DNA of 25,856 nt, from assembly GCA_913043035.1 (NCBI GenBank), contig CAJWMM010000001.1, positions 1-25,856 of the forward strand. Direction: 5' to 3'. Both the position numbers and the translations under genes were made by a program. Positions 15,571 to 23,214 of this stretch are shown piece by piece. How positions within the stretch are numbered: the stretch's first letter is position 1; the number at the start of each line of letters is the position of its first letter. This DNA is from an uncultured Gammaproteobacteria bacterium. Lineage in GTDB: Bacteria > Pseudomonadota > Gammaproteobacteria > GCA-002705445 > GCA-002716945. The notes beneath the pieces are model-generated. The model saw only the letters and a list, made by a program, of their open reading frames with translations, made no database searches and was not told where the DNA came from.

Positions 15571-16896
15571 ATGGATATTTTTCTTAATCATCTCAGCAGT
15601 TTCCTTTGGGGTCCTTTTACGCTCGCATTTCTGCTATTAGTTGGAGTGTATTTAATGTATGGGCTAAGTGCATATCCACTTACAAACGTAGGTTATGCTC
15701 TAAGGTCTTTGTTTAAAAAAGAAGATAAAGAGTCAGGCGATATCTCTTCTTTTGAATCACTCATGACCGCTCTATCTGCAACTGTTGGAACAGGAAATAT
15801 TGCAGGTGTTGCGACTGCAATTTTTCTCGGTGGCCCAGGTGCTATTTTTTGGATGTGGATTACTGCGATATTTGGTATGGCCACAAAATATGCGGAGGCT
15901 TTTCTTGCTATTAAATACAGAGAAAAGAACCTAAACGATGAGTATGTTGGTGGTCCTATGTATTACATTAAAAATGGTTTAAGTCAAAGGTTTAGTTATC
16001 TAGCTTATTTTTTTGCTCTATTCGGGATGATCGCTGCTTTTGGAATTGGTAACGGTGTTCAGTCTAATTCTGTTGCTCAAGTTGTTACAAATGAATTTGA
16101 AATTGATAAATTGACAGTAGGCATAGTAATAGCTTTTCTAGTTACGCTAGTTATCTTGGGAGGGATAAAGAGTATAGGCAAAACTGCATCTAAGTTAGTA
16201 CCTATTATGTCATTGATTTATATCATTGGAGGTCTATATATTATATTAATAAATTATAATCAAATACCTACGATATTTTTTATGATCATAGAGTCTGCCT
16301 TCACTGGTAGTGCTGCAAGTGGTGGTTTTGCTGGTGCGACTATTTGGATGGCGATAAGATTTGGTGTATCACGAGGTGTTTTCTCTAATGAAGCGGGGCT
16401 AGGTAGCTCACCTATTGCACATGCTGCTGCTAGAACAAACAGTCCAATAAAACAAGGATCTGTCTCTATGCTTGAGCCACTTATTGATACGATTATTGTT
16501 TGCACGATAACTGCTTTTGTAATTCTATTGAGCCAAAGTTGGTTATCTGGTGTAAATGGTGCAGCTCTCACGTCTAATGCGTATGAACAAGGTCTACCCT
16601 CGTTTGGAAAATACATAGTGATTTTTGGATTAGTGCTCTTTGCATTTAGTACCATTATAGGCTGGAGTTACTATGGGGAAAAATGTGCAGAATTTATATT
16701 TGGAAATAGAATTATAATGCCTTATAGAATATTTTGGATCATAATTATTCCTGTTGGAGCTGTTATTGAGTTAAACCTTGTATGGTTAATAGCTGATATA
16801 ATGAATGCACTAATGGCATTACCGAATTTAATTGCTCTAGTACTACTAAGTCCTATAGTATTTAAGGAAACTAGAGCATATTTAAAAAATGAATAA
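15571..16896 (+). CDS. AGCS-family sodium:alanine/glycine-type symporter
   Basis: This inner-membrane importer uses a sodium gradient to take up small neutral amino acids such as alanine or glycine. It has 441 residues and about ten or eleven membrane helices. The family signature lies at 62-96: ALSATVGTGNIAGVATAIF, then LGGPGAIFWMW. Further conserved blocks are VGGPMYYIKNGL and GVSRGVFSNEAGLGSSPIAHAAA. Exact substrate is not readable from sequence. It starts two bases after the preceding gene and overlaps nadC by 8 bases. A sodium-driven carrier beside a sodium-extruding Mrp operon is a coherent pairing. Confidence 0.94.
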   Translation: MDIFLNHLSSFLWGPFTLAFLLLVGVYLMYGLSAYPLTNVGYALRSLFKKEDKESGDISSFESLMTALSATVGTGNIAGVATAIFLGGPGAIFWMWITAIFGMATKYAEAFLAIKYREKNLNDEYVGGPMYYIKNGLSQRFSYLAYFFALFGMIAAFGIGNGVQSNSVAQVVTNEFEIDKLTVGIVIAFLVTLVILGGIKSIGKTASKLVPIMSLIYIIGGLYIILINYNQIPTIFFMIIESAFTGSAASGGFAGATIWMAIRFGVSRGVFSNEAGLGSSPIAHAAARTNSPIKQGSVSMLEPLIDTIIVCTITAFVILLSQSWLSGVNGAALTSNAYEQGLPSFGKYIVIFGLVLFAFSTIIGWSYYGEKCAEFIFGNRIIMPYRIFWIIIIPVGAVIELNLVWLIADIMNALMALPNLIALVLLSPIVFKETRAYLKNE

Positions 16897-17713
16897 GAAG
16901 TTAAAAGATAAAATTAACAATCATGTAAAATTATCTTTATTAGAAGATCAAATAAAAAGAGACTGCACTACAAAAAATATAAAAAATCAAGATATTAAAG
17001 CTTCATTATTTTATAAAGAAGAATCTGTACTATTCGGCAAGGTGTGGTTTGAACAATCCTACAGGCTTTTTGATAAAAAGATTAAATTCAAATGGAATTA
17101 TGACGACGGAGACCTTATTAGAAAAAATAGAAAAGTATGCGAGGTAACTGGTAACGCAAAATCTATTCTATCATGCGAGAGAGTTTCCTTAAATTTTCTA
17201 CAAACACTCTCGGCAATTTCAAATAGCGCTTATCTTTATAATAAGAAAGTATCGAAAAAGAGAATACAAATATTATATACTCGTAAAACAATTCCTGGAT
17301 GGAGATATGCAATTGATTTAGCGTGTCAAAGACATAATTGTCTGCCACATAGACGAGATCTTGAAGATCAGATATTAGTTAAGGAAAATCATTTAAACTG
17401 TATAAATGATTTTTCAGAATACATTAGACAATGCAAAAAACTCAAAAAAAGCATTATTGTTGAAGCAAAAAGTATCAATGAGGCTAAAAAATTTTCAAAA
17501 ATAAAAGGAATAAAAAGAGTATTACTTGATAATTTCAAACCAAGTGACATCAAAAGATTTTTGTCAGGTATTAATAATATGGAAGTAGAAATTTCTGGAA
17601 ATATAAATTTAAATAATATCAACAAATATCTGATAAATGGTGTTGATTATATTTCTATAGGTTCTATTACTAAAAACATCAAAGCCACAGATATGACATT
17701 ACTAATCAAGTAA
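16889..17713 (+). CDS. nadC: Nicotinate-nucleotide pyrophosphorylase (quinolinate phosphoribosyltransferase), divergent
   Basis: NadC converts quinolinate and PRPP to nicotinate mononucleotide in de novo NAD synthesis. The 274-residue length is normal. Expected active-site residues are present: E97/R98 in CERVSLNFLQ, R132/K133 in YTRKTIPGWR, H154/R155, K165 in LVKENH, E192 in VEAKSINEA, D214 in VLLDNF, and E234/S236/G237 in VEISGNIN. The end ISIGSITKNIKATDMTL matches the usual ISVGALT...KALD. It is odd in lacking the glycine-rich segment usually before the active-site histidine (here CQRHNCLPHRRDLED) and in being very lysine- and asparagine-rich. It overlaps the symporter gene by 8 bases. A ModD-type paralogue is less likely because no molybdate genes are nearby. 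Confidence 0.88.
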   Translation: MNKKLKDKINNHVKLSLLEDQIKRDCTTKNIKNQDIKASLFYKEESVLFGKVWFEQSYRLFDKKIKFKWNYDDGDLIRKNRKVCEVTGNAKSILSCERVSLNFLQTLSAISNSAYLYNKKVSKKRIQILYTRKTIPGWRYAIDLACQRHNCLPHRRDLEDQILVKENHLNCINDFSEYIRQCKKLKKSIIVEAKSINEAKKFSKIKGIKRVLLDNFKPSDIKRFLSGINNMEVEISGNINLNNINKYLINGVDYISIGSITKNIKATDMTLLIK

Positions 17714-17738
17714 TATGGTGTAAATGTGTATATGCAGT

Positions 17739-17744
17739 TATAAT
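17739..17744 (+). promoter_or_regulatory. Possible -10 element of the mrp operon
   Basis: A perfect TATAAT lies five bases before the mrpE ATG, in the only gap (36 bases) between nadC and the antiporter genes. The -35 region is poor. If used, transcription would begin at or next to the ATG, giving a leaderless or nearly leaderless mrpE message. No ribosome site is seen before mrpE, which fits but does not prove it. Confidence 0.35.
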
Positions 17745-17749
17745 ATGGT

Positions 17750-18268
17750 ATGGCTGACATATCCAAAATCAACCTAAAGAGGAATTACCTTACAAAAGTA
17801 TTCATAATAATTGTGATTTTGTGGCTAGTTCTGTCAAGTATGTTTTTGCCTTTAATGATATCACTTGGAATTCTTTCCGCGCTAGTGACTACTTATATCT
17901 TATTTATCATGAACGTATTTAATTCAAAGGACGCTGCAGTGAGCATTAACTTAATGAAGATGACAGCTTACATTTTCTGGTTATTCAAAGAAATTATAAT
18001 ATCAAATTTCAAAGTTTGCTGGCTTATTCTCAAGCCTCAATATAAAATAACACCAATAATAGGCGAGACAAAGTCTGAATTATCCACAGATTTCACAACC
18101 ACAATATACGCTAACTCTATTACACTAACTCCTGGGACAATTACAATAGACATAAATGATAACGTGCTTACAGTTCATTCTTTGGATGAAAAATTTAAAA
18201 CATCTTTAGATTCAAGAGTTATGTATGAAAAAGTAAAATCTACTGAGATATCAAAGGAGCTCAAATAG
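17750..18268 (+). CDS. mrpE: Mrp Na+/H+ antiporter subunit E
   Basis: This is a subunit of the multi-protein Mrp (Mnh/Sha) complex that exchanges internal Na+ for external H+. It has 172 residues, typical of MrpE. Hydrophobic helices at about 16-55 and 72-95 are followed by a soluble domain with SLTLTPGT-type sequence (NSITLTPGTITIDINDNVLTVH), the family hallmark. It is first in the ten-gene antiporter run. Its stop shares a base with the mrpF start. Confidence 0.92.
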   Translation: MADISKINLKRNYLTKVFIIIVILWLVLSSMFLPLMISLGILSALVTTYILFIMNVFNSKDAAVSINLMKMTAYIFWLFKEIIISNFKVCWLILKPQYKITPIIGETKSELSTDFTTTIYANSITLTPGTITIDINDNVLTVHSLDEKFKTSLDSRVMYEKVKSTEISKELK

Positions 18269-18531
18269 TGATAATTGATCCAATGTATCCAATTATATCT
18301 CTTGGTATTCTGATCTTTTTGTCTATGATCAGGTTCCTTAGCTGTCATGATATATTTACAAAAATTTTGACAGTAAATGTTGTTAGCACTAAAATTATTC
18401 TTATAATTTCGATGATAAGTATACTTGTTATACAAAGAGATTATCTTGATATCGTACTAGTATACGGACTCATTAATTTTATAACTATGATTGTTGTAGC
18501 AAAATATTTCCTAGAGAAAAAGCAATCATGA
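18268..18531 (+). CDS. mrpF: Mrp antiporter subunit F
   Basis: This is an 87-residue membrane protein with three predicted helices and the MrpF-type order: a first helix, RFLSCHDIFTKILTVNVVSTK, then two more helices ending VAKYFLEKK. Its start is a GTG overlapping the mrpE stop by one base (TAGTG), with GGAG nine bases upstream. Its end overlaps the mrpG start as ATGA. Size and position between E and G support the call. Confidence 0.9.
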   Translation: MIIDPMYPIISLGILIFLSMIRFLSCHDIFTKILTVNVVSTKIILIISMISILVIQRDYLDIVLVYGLINFITMIVVAKYFLEKKQS

Positions 18532-18821
18532 GTATTTTTTCCTTTTTTATAGTAGCTTTTGGTGTTCTCATAATTTTTATTGGAACTTTAGGTCTTTTTA
18601 AATTTCAAGATTTTCTTACAAGAACTCATGCTGCATCTGTCATTGATACTCTAGGAACAACTCTTATTATACTTGGATTGGTTATTGTAGAAGGTTTTAC
18701 AATTACTTCATTCAAATTAATCTTGTTGCTAGTGCTATTATTAGTGTCTAATAGTACGATCTCGCATATACTTGCCCAAACATTCTTTAAGATAAGTAAC
18801 AAAAAAGGAGAAGTATCATAG
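18528..18821 (+). CDS. mrpG: Mrp antiporter subunit G
   Basis: This is a 97-residue membrane protein with three helices. The MrpG signature is clear: GLFKFQDFLTRTHAASVIDTLGTTLIILGLV, equivalent to the usual GLLRFPDFYTRLHAA...DTLG. It begins at an ATGA overlap with mrpF and ends in TAG at 18819-18821. A strong AAGGAG ribosome site just before its stop serves the next gene. Confidence 0.94.
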   Translation: MSIFSFFIVAFGVLIIFIGTLGLFKFQDFLTRTHAASVIDTLGTTLIILGLVIVEGFTITSFKLILLLVLLLVSNSTISHILAQTFFKISNKKGEVS

Positions 18822-19348
18822 ATAATATCCTAATAGAAATCTTTCTTGTTATTCTTATTGTGCTATCAGTATTTATAATATTTACAAGAAGCCTATTATC
18901 CTCAATTTTTGCAGTATCCTTTTACAGTATGGTTTGTGCTACGATATTTTTCATATCTGATGCAGTTGATGTTGCTCTTACAGAAGCTGCGGTAGGCGCA
19001 GGTATTTCAACTTTATTATTCATCAAAGTCCTTTATAATGTTGATGACACCCTTCCTAAGAATACAGCTCGTGATCTCTCTAGTTTTATTCTGTTTTTTT
19101 TACTCTCTATAATTTTAATATCATTCTCACTCAATTTCCCAGAATTCGGATTATCATCAACTACTAGTGATGCACCAAGCACTCAGTATTATCTTAACGA
19201 GTCACAAGTTGACATAGGGATACCAAATGTCGTGACATCTATACTTGCTGGTTATAGAGCATTTGATACTCTTGGTGAGGTTTTAGTTATCTTCATAGCT
19301 GGTATTTCAGTATTGGGTATACTTAGAGAGGAGAAAAATAATGGGTGA
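18818..19348 (+). CDS. Mrp subunit equivalent to the MrpA C-terminal region (MbhD/MbhE-like)
   Basis: This 176-residue membrane protein corresponds to the C-terminal helices that are fused to MrpA in Bacillus and separate in Mbh-type complexes. The first part resembles MbhD: RSLLSSIFAVSFYSMVC, then DAVDVALTEAAVGAGIST. The end resembles MbhE: PNVVTSILAGYRAFDTLGEVLVIFIAGISVLGIL. There is no ATG or TTG start in frame. The first standard start is a GTG at 18860, which would cut the first helix in half. A strong AAGGAG lies seven bases before an ATA at 18818 that overlaps the mrpG stop (ATAG), giving MDNILIEIFLVILIV. I therefore prefer ATA, with GTG 18860 as fallback. It overlaps mrpB by 8 bases. 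Confidence 0.82.
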   Translation: MDNILIEIFLVILIVLSVFIIFTRSLLSSIFAVSFYSMVCATIFFISDAVDVALTEAAVGAGISTLLFIKVLYNVDDTLPKNTARDLSSFILFFLLSIILISFSLNFPEFGLSSTTSDAPSTQYYLNESQVDIGIPNVVTSILAGYRAFDTLGEVLVIFIAGISVLGILREEKNNG

Positions 19349-19763
19349 TAATGTTGTAATTAAAATCATTAGCACACTAATGATCCCCCTTATTCTTATC
19401 TTCGGCTTATATGTTCAGTTTCATGGTGAATATTCTGCTGGTGGTGGTTTTCAAGCTGGAGTAATACTAGCAGCAAGTTTTATTTTATATGATCTTGTAT
19501 TTAGCAATGAGAATTTTGGATTCAAATTGAACACTGAAATAATTCTAAACTTCATAGCTACTGGGGTCGCGCTATACGTATTAGTAGGTATTTTTGGACT
19601 CCTTTATGGCGGTAATTTTCTAGACTATAGCTATCTCTCGTTATCAAATGATACAAGTTCAGGACAAAAAATTGGAATATTTCTAGTTGAAATAGGTGTG
19701 GGATTAACAGTCAGCGGTGTAATGGTTCTCATATACAAAATGTTTAACAATAGTAAAGCTTAG
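19341..19763 (+). CDS. mrpB: Mrp antiporter subunit B
   Basis: This is a 140-residue MnhB-family membrane protein with four helices. The diagnostic motif is in the first loop: GLYVQFHGEYSAGGGFQAGVILAAS, the usual HGHxSPGGGFQGG region. A second conserved part is GQKIGIFLVEIGVGLTVSGVMV. It starts inside the end of the previous gene and ends two bases before mrpC. Confidence 0.94.
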   Translation: MGDNVVIKIISTLMIPLILIFGLYVQFHGEYSAGGGFQAGVILAASFILYDLVFSNENFGFKLNTEIILNFIATGVALYVLVGIFGLLYGGNFLDYSYLSLSNDTSSGQKIGIFLVEIGVGLTVSGVMVLIYKMFNNSKA

Positions 19764-19765
19764 TA

Positions 19766-20095
19766 ATGATTTATGCTCTTAATATGATTCTTTTTACTCT
19801 TGGATTAGTTATAATGATCCGCGAGTCAAATCTAGTCAAAAAAGTTATTGGTTTGAATATTTTTCAAAGCTCTATATTTATTTTTTTTATTTTATTGAGT
19901 AAATTAAATGATAGTCTCCCACCGATATTAGAAGACTATAACTATGATTATTCTAATCCTCTTCCTCATGTCCTAATATTGACAGCTATAGTTGTAAGTA
20001 TTTCAACAACCAGTCTTGCACTAGCATTAATATTAAACATCAAAAAACAATTTAATACAATCGATGAAGATGAAATAAGTAAGGACGATCAATGA
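19766..20095 (+). CDS. mrpC: Mrp antiporter subunit C
   Basis: This is a 109-residue, three-helix membrane protein of the MrpC/NuoK family. Typical features are the KKVIGLNIFQSSIFIFFI helix and the segment PLPHVLILTAIVVSISTTSLALALIL, equivalent to the NuoK-like PxPQALxLTAIVIGxA region. It has a charged C-terminal tail. Its stop overlaps the mrpD start (ATGA). Confidence 0.94.
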   Translation: MIYALNMILFTLGLVIMIRESNLVKKVIGLNIFQSSIFIFFILLSKLNDSLPPILEDYNYDYSNPLPHVLILTAIVVSISTTSLALALILNIKKQFNTIDEDEISKDDQ

Positions 20096-21561
20096 GCCAA
20101 ATACCAGTTTTAATTCTAATTTTGCCATTATTATTTGTACCAATAATAATTCTAATGAGGATGTTTAAGGTATCTTACCTAATTATAGTTGTAAGTTCAG
20201 TATTGAATTTTCTCCTAATAACAATACTGACTATAAATGTCTTCACCAATGGAGCTGTGTTTTACGAATTGGGCGGCTGGCCACCGCCAATAGGGATTAG
20301 ATTAAATGCAGATATGTTGTCCTGTTTATTTCTAATGTTAATTGGATTTATGAATTTAGTATGTATTATTTCTTGTAAAGAGATTGTTGAAAAAACTGTC
20401 TCCTCAAGTAAGGTTTATTTATTCTATATAGCATGGTTATTATGTAATACCGGTTTCACTGGGATCATCTTAACAGATGACATATTTAATATGTTTGTGT
20501 TTCTCGAGATATCTTCATTATCTAGTTATTATTTAATTTCACAAGGCAATCAGAAAAAATCTACATTTGCAGCTTTGCAATATTTATTTATTGGAAGTAT
20601 AGGTGCAATTTTTGTCCTTTTTGCAATAGGGCTTCTGTATATGATTACTGGTACACTCAATATGCAAGATCTAACTAAACAGCTTGCTGTTGTTGAAGAA
20701 AAGCAAATAATACTTTTTGCGATTGTATTTTTACTTGCAGGAGTTGGGATCAAATCTGCATTGTTCCCACTCCATGGTTGGCTTATTAAAACTTATGCCT
20801 ATTCGCCATCAATAGTTACAACGTACTTTTCAGGCACTTCAACTAAGATTGGAATTTATATTTTCTTTCGTGTTTTTCTTGATATTCTTAATAATATTGG
20901 TCCATTAACATTATTTTCACTATCCGATATTCTAATTGCTCTATCTTCAATTGGTGTAGTTTTAATCACCTATTATGCAATTAAGCAGACTGATGTTAAA
21001 AAGATGTTAGCTTACTCGAGTGTAGGGCAACTAAGTTATATCTTTATCGCAATGATACTATATATACCTGATGGCATTACAGCCTCTCTTGTACATGTTA
21101 TTAATCACTCAATAATTAAAACATCTCTTTTTTTAACACTGACGCTTTTATTTATTTCTAAAAAAGAGGTGTTGCTAACAGACCTGGCTGGATTATCAAG
21201 TAAACAACCAATTGTTACAAGTTGCTTTCTCATCATGTCATTAGCTCTTGTAGGATTACCACTTACAGCAGGTTTTATAAGTAAATGGTACTTGATTCTA
21301 TCGCTTATTCAGTCTAAGTATTGGATGTTCACTAGTATTGTAGTATTAACATCATTCATGACACTATTTTATGTTTGGAAGATGATTGATCAAGTTTATT
21401 TCAAAGAAAATTCTAATGGGGAGATGTTTGAACTAAAAAAACATCAGTTTATCCCGATAGCGTTTTTAACGCTTCTAATTATATACTTGGGTATTGAAAC
21501 AAGTTTAACAGTTGGAGTATCACAGAGTATTGCTTACGATATCATATATGGAGTAATTTAG
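20092..21561 (+). CDS. mrpD: Mrp antiporter subunit D
   Basis: This is a 489-residue antiporter-like membrane subunit related to NuoM/NuoN with about 14 helices. The family's ion-path residues are present: E139 in FVFLEISSLSSYYLIS and K221 in GVGIKSALFPLHGWL, at nearly the same positions as E137 and K219 of Bacillus MrpD. SIVTTYFSGTSTKIGIYIFFR is the MrpD-type helix 8 region. It is the closest of the three large subunits here to canonical MrpD. One base separates its stop from the next start. Confidence 0.95.
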   Translation: MSQIPVLILILPLLFVPIIILMRMFKVSYLIIVVSSVLNFLLITILTINVFTNGAVFYELGGWPPPIGIRLNADMLSCLFLMLIGFMNLVCIISCKEIVEKTVSSSKVYLFYIAWLLCNTGFTGIILTDDIFNMFVFLEISSLSSYYLISQGNQKKSTFAALQYLFIGSIGAIFVLFAIGLLYMITGTLNMQDLTKQLAVVEEKQIILFAIVFLLAGVGIKSALFPLHGWLIKTYAYSPSIVTTYFSGTSTKIGIYIFFRVFLDILNNIGPLTLFSLSDILIALSSIGVVLITYYAIKQTDVKKMLAYSSVGQLSYIFIAMILYIPDGITASLVHVINHSIIKTSLFLTLTLLFISKKEVLLTDLAGLSSKQPIVTSCFLIMSLALVGLPLTAGFISKWYLILSLIQSKYWMFTSIVVLTSFMTLFYVWKMIDQVYFKENSNGEMFELKKHQFIPIAFLTLLIIYLGIETSLTVGVSQSIAYDIIYGVI

Positions 21562-21562
21562 A

Positions 21563-23002
21563 ATGACGCTTTACCTAACACATCTTATTTTTCTCACTCT
21601 GTCTCTAGTGATACTCTATATTCTAAGACATAAGTCTAATATTAGTAGATATCATAATTTCATCAGCCTCTTTTCATTTGTTATTTCTTTAAGTATTTTT
21701 CTTAAAAGAGATTTATTATTAGGTACAAAAGTACAACTCATAGAAGTGTTTGATAAAGTCTCAATTACTTTTTATCTAGATGAGATTGGTATTATATTTC
21801 TTCTAGTTTCAAATTTTCTATGGTTTCTGACATCTTTATACGCCTCCAGGTATCTTGTTTTAAATGATTACAATAATCAGAATATTTTCTACATATTTTT
21901 CTTGTTTGCTATGCTTGCAACGAATGGAATCATTTACTCAGAGAATTTATTTACAATTTTTATTTTTTATGAAATCCTCACACTATCAACATACCCTCTT
22001 GTAACTTTAAAGAAAAATGAAGACTCGTTAAAGTCGGGTAAAAAATATTTATTTATACTTCTTGGTACTTCAGTGATTTTTCTTCTTCCTGCAATTATAG
22101 TTACTTATTCTGTTACAGGGTCTATATCGTTTAGTGAGCCTATACCATTTTCTGGAGTAAGCGAAATAATCTTAATTATCACCATGCTACTATTTATCTT
22201 CGGTACAGCTAAAAGTGCTGTAATGCCATTTCATAAATGGCTACCATCAGCCATGGTCGCACCAACTCCTGTAAGCGCCCTGCTACATGCAGTAGCAGTC
22301 GTAAAGTCCGGAGTTTATATACTTACAAAAATTTTCTTACTTATCTATGGAGCTAGTGTTTCTTCTATGACAAGCATGCAAGTTTTCGTAGTTGTAATTT
22401 GTTTTACAATAGTGGCATCTTCAGTTATTGCACTTAGACAAGACAGTATAAAGCTCAGACTTGCCTATTCAACAATAGGTCAATTATCATATATCCTACT
22501 AGGTATAATTATACTAGCACCCCTGTCAATACTTGCTGCTTTATTGCATTTTATTTTTCATGCATTTGGGAAAATAGTGCTATTTTTAAGCGCTGGTATC
22601 TTTGCAACAAATTTCAAAGTAAAGAATGTTTCTGAAATGGATGGGTTAGCTACGATTGCGCCCCTCACATGCTTTTCAATGACTGTAGGTGCTTTAATAA
22701 TGATAGGATTGCCTCCGACAATAGGTTTCATAAGTAAATGGTATCTTCTCTTGGGTTTATCGAGTTCAGAAGAATATTTAGCGATAAGCGTGATAATTAT
22801 AAGCACCTTACTTAATGCAGGATATTATTTACCAATGATATACAAAGTGTACTTTAATGACTGTACTAATGCTAACTCCAAAATAAGAGAAGACATATTT
22901 CTAGTAACTCCTGTTTTTCTTGTTACACTTATTGGGATTATGATGTTCTTTTTATCTACACCGATCGTGTCTTTTGTACAACAGATAGGATACATGCAAT
23001 GA
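21563..23002 (+). CDS. Second antiporter-like subunit (MrpD family, MrpA/NuoL-like helix 7-8 motif)
   Basis: This is a 479-residue proton-channel-type membrane subunit. The key residues are E137 (FIFYEILTLSTYPLV), K217 (GTAKSAVMPFHKWLP), H242 and K248. Its APTPVSALLHAVAVVKSGVYI motif is more like MrpA/NuoL than like MrpD. As no full-length MrpA is encoded, this protein may fill the MrpA N-terminal role; that is inference. It follows mrpD by one base and overlaps the next gene as ATGA. Confidence 0.9.
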   Translation: MTLYLTHLIFLTLSLVILYILRHKSNISRYHNFISLFSFVISLSIFLKRDLLLGTKVQLIEVFDKVSITFYLDEIGIIFLLVSNFLWFLTSLYASRYLVLNDYNNQNIFYIFFLFAMLATNGIIYSENLFTIFIFYEILTLSTYPLVTLKKNEDSLKSGKKYLFILLGTSVIFLLPAIIVTYSVTGSISFSEPIPFSGVSEIILIITMLLFIFGTAKSAVMPFHKWLPSAMVAPTPVSALLHAVAVVKSGVYILTKIFLLIYGASVSSMTSMQVFVVVICFTIVASSVIALRQDSIKLRLAYSTIGQLSYILLGIIILAPLSILAALLHFIFHAFGKIVLFLSAGIFATNFKVKNVSEMDGLATIAPLTCFSMTVGALIMIGLPPTIGFISKWYLLLGLSSSEEYLAISVIIISTLLNAGYYLPMIYKVYFNDCTNANSKIREDIFLVTPVFLVTLIGIMMFFLSTPIVSFVQQIGYMQ

Positions 23003-23214
23003 AAACAAGAAAAAATATCATATACTCATTATTCATTATAATTAGTTTTACGCCGTACTTATATCTTTTCTACGATTTTAAAAAAGTGAAGTTTTCTGTG
23101 GATAATTTGGTAGGTTTTTATCCTATTTATGGGTTTTTTGCATGTGTTGGATTAATAATATTTGCTAAATTACTTGGTTTACTTCTTAAGAAAGACGAGG
23201 ATTTTTATGATTGA
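22999..23214 (+). CDS. Small membrane protein of the Mrp operon
   Basis: This 71-residue protein has two predicted helices (about 7-25 and 41-64), a conserved-looking YPIYGFFACVGLIIFAKLLG second helix, and an acidic end, KKDEDFYD. It overlaps the preceding subunit gene by 4 bases (ATGA) and the following one by 8, so it is surely translated within the operon. I cannot assign it to MrpA-G. Its place between two large antiporter-like subunits suggests an accessory subunit. Confidence 0.8.
   Translation: MKTRKNIIYSLFIIISFTPYLYLFYDFKKVKFSVDNLVGFYPIYGFFACVGLIIFAKLLGLLLKKDEDFYD

Noticed and set aside
16889..17713. nadC as a pseudogene because of its lysine/asparagine-rich, divergent sequence
   Set aside because: The frame is intact, the length is normal and all main active-site residues are present.
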